NCBI RefSeq assembly: GCF_000719095.1
Contig: NZ_JOEH01000001.1
Location: 62,001-126,000, forward strand
Reading direction: 5' to 3'
Source of the DNA: Streptacidiphilus jeojiense
GTDB lineage: Bacteria; Actinomycetota; Actinomycetes; Streptomycetales; Streptomycetaceae
DNA length: 64,000 bases
Within the stretch, counting starts at the first letter, position 1. Every line of letters starts with the position of its first letter. Shown piece after piece: positions 60,933-64,000 of the stretch. Position numbers and translations under genes: made by a program. The notes beneath the pieces are model-generated. The model had not been told where the DNA came from and did no database searches. It saw only the letters and a program-made list of their open reading frames with translations.

Positions 60933-62489
60933 TCAGGCAGCGGTGACGGCCGAGTCGTCGGACTCCTGGGGCTCCGGCTGCTCCTGGAGTCCGCGGCGCA
61001 GGCCGAACAGCGCCACCAGGCAGGCCACCGCCATCACCCCGGCCATGATGTAGAAGACGGTCTGGGTGGCCCGGGCGAAGTCCAGCCGGACGAAGTGCGG
61101 GATGCCCGCCGTACTGCCGCCGGAGCCGGTGCCCGAGTTGGCGTCGGCCGCCTTGACCGCCTCGGCGTGGGTCAGGCCCTGGGCGGTGAGCGAGGAGACC
61201 AGGTGCGAGCGGGTCTCGGTGACCATCACCGTGCCCAGGATGGCCAGGCTGAGGCTGGAGCCGTAGTTGCGCACGGTCTGGGTGATCCCGGTGGCCTCGC
61301 CGTAGGAGAGGCTGGAGGCCCGGTTGACCGCGTCGGTGTTGGCCGGGCCCATCATCAGGCCCATCCCGGCACCGGCGATGACGATCATCCACATCTCCTT
61401 GTTGAAGTCGAGTGTGGTCAACCGCTGGGCCCAGAGGTAGAAGCCGACCGCCGCGACGGCGCAGCCGATGACGACCGGGCGCTTGGCGCCGACCCGGTCC
61501 AGCATCCGCCCGCCGATCTGCGCGGCGACCACGAAGCCGAGGAAGAAGTACAGCAGGCTCTCCCCGGCCTGGGACGGCTTCTCGTCCAAGCCGACGGCGG
61601 CGTACTCGCTGGCGAAGAAGAACATCGGGACGAACACCATCATGGCGACGCCCAGGATGACGTTCTGGACCACGAACGCCCGGTTGCTGAAGATCGAGAC
61701 GTTCATCAGCGGCGAGGCGACGGTCTTCTCGTAGCGGAAGAACACCACCAGCAGCAGCAGTCCCAGGCCGATGCTCAGGCCGATGCCGGGGTTGCTCCAG
61801 CCCCAGATGTTCGACTGCTGGAAGCCGAAGACGCTGAGCGCGACCCCGGCGGCGATCAGCACCAGGCCGCGGTAGTCCATCGGCGCCGGACGGTGCCGGG
61901 TCTCCGGCTTGGACAGCACGATCAGCACCAGCGCGATCAGCGCGATCGGGATGTTGACCCAGAAGATGGCCCGCCAGGTCCAGGCGCTGAGGTAGCCGCC
62001 GAGCAGCGGCCCCACCGCGGTCAGACCGCCGGCGATGCCGAAGAAGAGGGCCAGCGCCCGGCCGCGCTCCCGCAGTTCGTAGGTGTTCACCACGATGGCC
62101 AGCGCCGCCGGGTACATGATCGCGCCGCCCACGCCCTGCAGCGCGCGGAAGGCCACGATCCAGGTCTCGGCCAGGCTGCCCTTGGGCGTCAGCCCGCACA
62201 GCGCGGAGGCACCGGCGAAGACGATCACCCCGATGGTGACCATCTTGCGGTGGCCCACGGTGTCGGCCAGCCGGCCGCCGTAGGCGAAGAGCGCCGCCAT
62301 GGTGAGCAGATAGGAGTTGACCGCCCACTGCATCCCGGTGCTCGACAACCCGAGCTCGCTCTGGATCTTCGGTGCCGCGATCGAGACGATCGTCTGGTCG
62401 ATGAAGGTCATCGCCACCGCGAAGATCATCGCGGTCAGCACCAGGTTCTTCCGGCCCGTCCCCACGGACCCCGTACTCACACTGCTCAC
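60933..62489 (-). CDS. MFS drug exporter, DHA2/EmrB-QacA family
   Basis: A 518-residue, 14-helix proton-driven exporter. TFIDQTIVSIAAPKIQSELG in helix 1 and GRLADTVGHRKMV after helix 2 are typical. GTG 62489 has GGGGGAG upstream. The substrate is unknown. Confidence 0.9.
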   Translation of the reverse strand: MSSVSTGSVGTGRKNLVLTAMIFAVAMTFIDQTIVSIAAPKIQSELGLSSTGMQWAVNSYLLTMAALFAYGGRLADTVGHRKMVTIGVIVFAGASALCGLTPKGSLAETWIVAFRALQGVGGAIMYPAALAIVVNTYELRERGRALALFFGIAGGLTAVGPLLGGYLSAWTWRAIFWVNIPIALIALVLIVLSKPETRHRPAPMDYRGLVLIAAGVALSVFGFQQSNIWGWSNPGIGLSIGLGLLLLVVFFRYEKTVASPLMNVSIFSNRAFVVQNVILGVAMMVFVPMFFFASEYAAVGLDEKPSQAGESLLYFFLGFVVAAQIGGRMLDRVGAKRPVVIGCAVAAVGFYLWAQRLTTLDFNKEMWMIVIAGAGMGLMMGPANTDAVNRASSLSYGEATGITQTVRNYGSSLSLAILGTVMVTETRSHLVSSLTAQGLTHAEAVKAADANSGTGSGGSTAGIPHFVRLDFARATQTVFYIMAGVMAVACLVALFGLRRGLQEQPEPQESDDSAVTAA

Positions 62490-62574
62490 TCGGTCAGCTC
62501 CCCCGTCGTCTGGTCAGCCTGTACGGACGCTGAGAGTAGCGGCTCCCGGTGTGACCGAGCAGGCGGACGGAGGT

Positions 62575-63015
62575 CTACGCGCTGACGACCTCACCCGGGC
62601 GCAGTGCCTGCCGGGCCGCCTCGACGAAGGCCTCCCTGCGGGCCTCGACCTGGTCCAGCGAGCCGTGCCCGGTGCCGAGCAGGTCGACCAGTTCACGTGC
62701 GGCGCCGCACGCCTCCGGGGGCCCCGCCAGCAGCACCGCGGCGAAGGCGCGGCGCAGCGCCGGCAGGTCGGAGGCGTCGCCGACCCGGGTCCTGCGGGTC
62801 AGCACCAGCACCTCGGCGGCGGCCAGGAAGTCCGCGTAGGCGCCGCGCCTGAGCTCCAGCTCACGGGCGGTCCGCTGGTCCCGAAAGGCCGTCAGCACCG
62901 CCTCCAGCACCGCGTCCGCCCGCCGGGCGCCGGCGACATGGGTGAACCCCCCGGTCACCAGGCCGCCCGCGACTGCTGCGCCGGCCGCGATCAGCGCGAT
63001 CCACCCGTCACCCAT
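62575..63015 (-). CDS. Small membrane-anchored protein, function unknown
   Basis: A 146-residue protein with one N-terminal hydrophobic helix (WIALIAAGAAVAGGLVTGGF) and a charged helical region (about 30-145). ATG 63015 has a weak GGAAAG upstream. No family assignment. Confidence 0.6.
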   Translation of the reverse strand: MGDGWIALIAAGAAVAGGLVTGGFTHVAGARRADAVLEAVLTAFRDQRTARELELRRGAYADFLAAAEVLVLTRRTRVGDASDLPALRRAFAAVLLAGPPEACGAARELVDLLGTGHGSLDQVEARREAFVEAARQALRPGEVVSA

Positions 63016-63082
63016 GCGTACATTCTTTCCATCTCCGGACGGGTGACGCAGCAGGATCCGGACATCCGGGCCTGACCCGGGG

Positions 63083-64000
63083 TCAGAGCCCGCGGCCGCG
63101 GCGGCCGCGCTCCCAGCCGCCGCGCCTGCGCTGGTCCTTCGGGTCCTCGGGCGGCGGGTAGGGGTTGCGGCGGCGGATCTTCCTGGACTGGATCCGGTCG
63201 CGGAGGTTGGTCGGCGCCAGGAAGTCGGCCCAGCGCTCCGGGTACTCGGACGGGGCCTCGCCCTCCGCCTCCTCGCCCTCCGGCGCCGGGTTGGCGGCCT
63301 TGTTGCGCACCGCCGCCCGGCGCGCCTCGGCGCGGCGTATCAGCTCCGCAGCGGCCTCCTCGCGGGCCCGCTCGTTCTCGGCCCTGGCCATCGCGGTCTC
63401 GCGGCTGGGCCACATCCGGTCGATGGCGGCGTTCATCGCCGCGCCGACCAGCACCGCCATCGCGGTCACGCCGATCCACAGCAGCACCGCGACCGGCGCG
63501 GCCAGCGACCCGTACACGGTCGGCCCCTCGACGGCGTGCACCAGGTAGAACCGCAGCACCCCGCTGCCGATCACCAGCACCAGCAGCGCGACCAGGGCCC
63601 CGGGCAGGTCCTCCTTCCACGGCGTCCGCACCGGGACGGCCACGTGGTAGAGGGTGGTGAGGAAGACCACCGACAGCACCATCGCCCCGGGCCAGTACAG
63701 CGCGTGCACCAGCCCCGCCGACTCCGGGAAGGCGTCGACCACCTGCCCGGGGCCGGCCACCACCAGCGGCAGCACGATGGTGCCGACGATCAGCGCGACG
63801 ATGTAGAGGCCCAGCGACAGCATCCGGGTGTGGATGATCCCGCGCTTGCCCTCCAGCCCGTACATGATGGTCACGGTCTCGACGAAGACGTAGAGCGCCC
63901 GGGAGCCGGACCAGAGCGCCAGCATGAAGCCGATCGAGATCAGGTCGGGCCGGCCGGAGCTGAAGACACTGTTCAACAGGGGTTTGACGGTCTGATCGAT
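63083..64000 (-). CDS. YihY/BrkB-family membrane protein, 5' part missing
   Basis: A protein of about 305 residues inside the window; the coding frame is open to the right edge. Family motifs are SIGFMLALWSGSRALYVFVE, YIVALIVGTIVLPLVVAGPG and GPTVYGSLAAPVAVLLWIGV. The last about 90 residues are a charged, cytosolic tail. The start codon is beyond the window. Confidence 0.88.
   Translation of the reverse strand: MDQTVKPLLNSVFSSGRPDLISIGFMLALWSGSRALYVFVETVTIMYGLEGKRGIIHTRMLSLGLYIVALIVGTIVLPLVVAGPGQVVDAFPESAGLVHALYWPGAMVLSVVFLTTLYHVAVPVRTPWKEDLPGALVALLVLVIGSGVLRFYLVHAVEGPTVYGSLAAPVAVLLWIGVTAMAVLVGAAMNAAIDRMWPSRETAMARAENERAREEAAAELIRRAEARRAAVRNKAANPAPEGEEAEGEAPSEYPERWADFLAPTNLRDRIQSRKIRRRNPYPPPEDPKDQRRRGGWERGRRGRGL

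Overview
High-GC actinobacterial chromosome, most likely a Streptomyces or a close relative (Streptomyces/Kitasatospora/Streptacidiphilus group). Signs of this are the GC-rich third codon positions, GTG and TTG starts behind GGAGG-type ribosome sites, candidate leaderless genes, the intergenic hairpin repeat GGGGCGCGGGGAACTGCGC, and families typical of streptomycetes (DUF2637, DUF4328, SigB/F/G sigma factors, SpoIIE phosphatases). There is no mobile element, CRISPR array, rRNA or tRNA that I can see.

Positions 1-36162 are dominated by a nearly complete route of purine breakdown. A PucR-type regulator (710-2284) lies near a three-subunit xanthine dehydrogenase operon (4704-8475), an NCS2 purine permease (8757-10259) and the XdhC maturation factor (10315-11508). 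A FolD preceded by a ZTP riboswitch (11545-12500) and a sugar-type MFS transporter follow. After a short block of regulators (GPP34, IclR, VOC), the minus strand carries allantoinase, allantoicase and catalase (20975-16831), then hydroxypyruvate isomerase, tartronate semialdehyde reductase, glyoxylate carboligase and glycerate kinase (26141-21094). Read outward on the plus strand are two small genes of unclear role, then OHCU decarboxylase, HIU hydrolase, urate oxidase and an 8-oxoguanine deaminase (26289-30262). Malate synthase and an IclR-family regulator resembling AllR are divergent at 33386/33538. A MobA-like nucleotidyltransferase and MoaA (34449-36162) could supply the molybdenum cofactor for the dehydrogenase. 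Together these genes convert hypoxanthine/xanthine and 8-oxoguanine to urate, allantoin, allantoate, ureidoglycolate and urea, and route glyoxylate to glycerate or malate. Ureidoglycolate lyase and guanine deaminase are not in the window.

Shared operator-like sequences tie the pathway together: CAACA-N3-TGTTG at 26221, 26967 and 33480, degenerate relatives at 21051 and 2299, and a 15-bp dyad TTCCRCGATACRGAA at 26146 and 33462. They sit on promoters of the allantoin, urate and glyoxylate genes and of the IclR gene itself.

Positions 36271-53655 hold signalling and nitrogen genes: a zinc-ribbon protein with a degenerate Mrr-like nuclease domain, a GT-C membrane glycosyltransferase, a DUF2637 protein, a PAS-GAF-SpoIIE-HATPase phosphatase, an accessory-free atypical urease (fused UreAB plus UreC) joined to agmatine deiminase, a sigma factor-STAS-HATPase partner-switching operon, a PP2C-like protein and several regulators. 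Positions 53756-64000 are mostly housekeeping: an alkylation repair pair, a rhodanese, a sulfotransferase, RsgA, an L,D-transpeptidase lipoprotein, a drug exporter and a truncated YihY protein. A 24-codon gene at 31585-31659 matches the actinobacterial ribosomal protein bL37.
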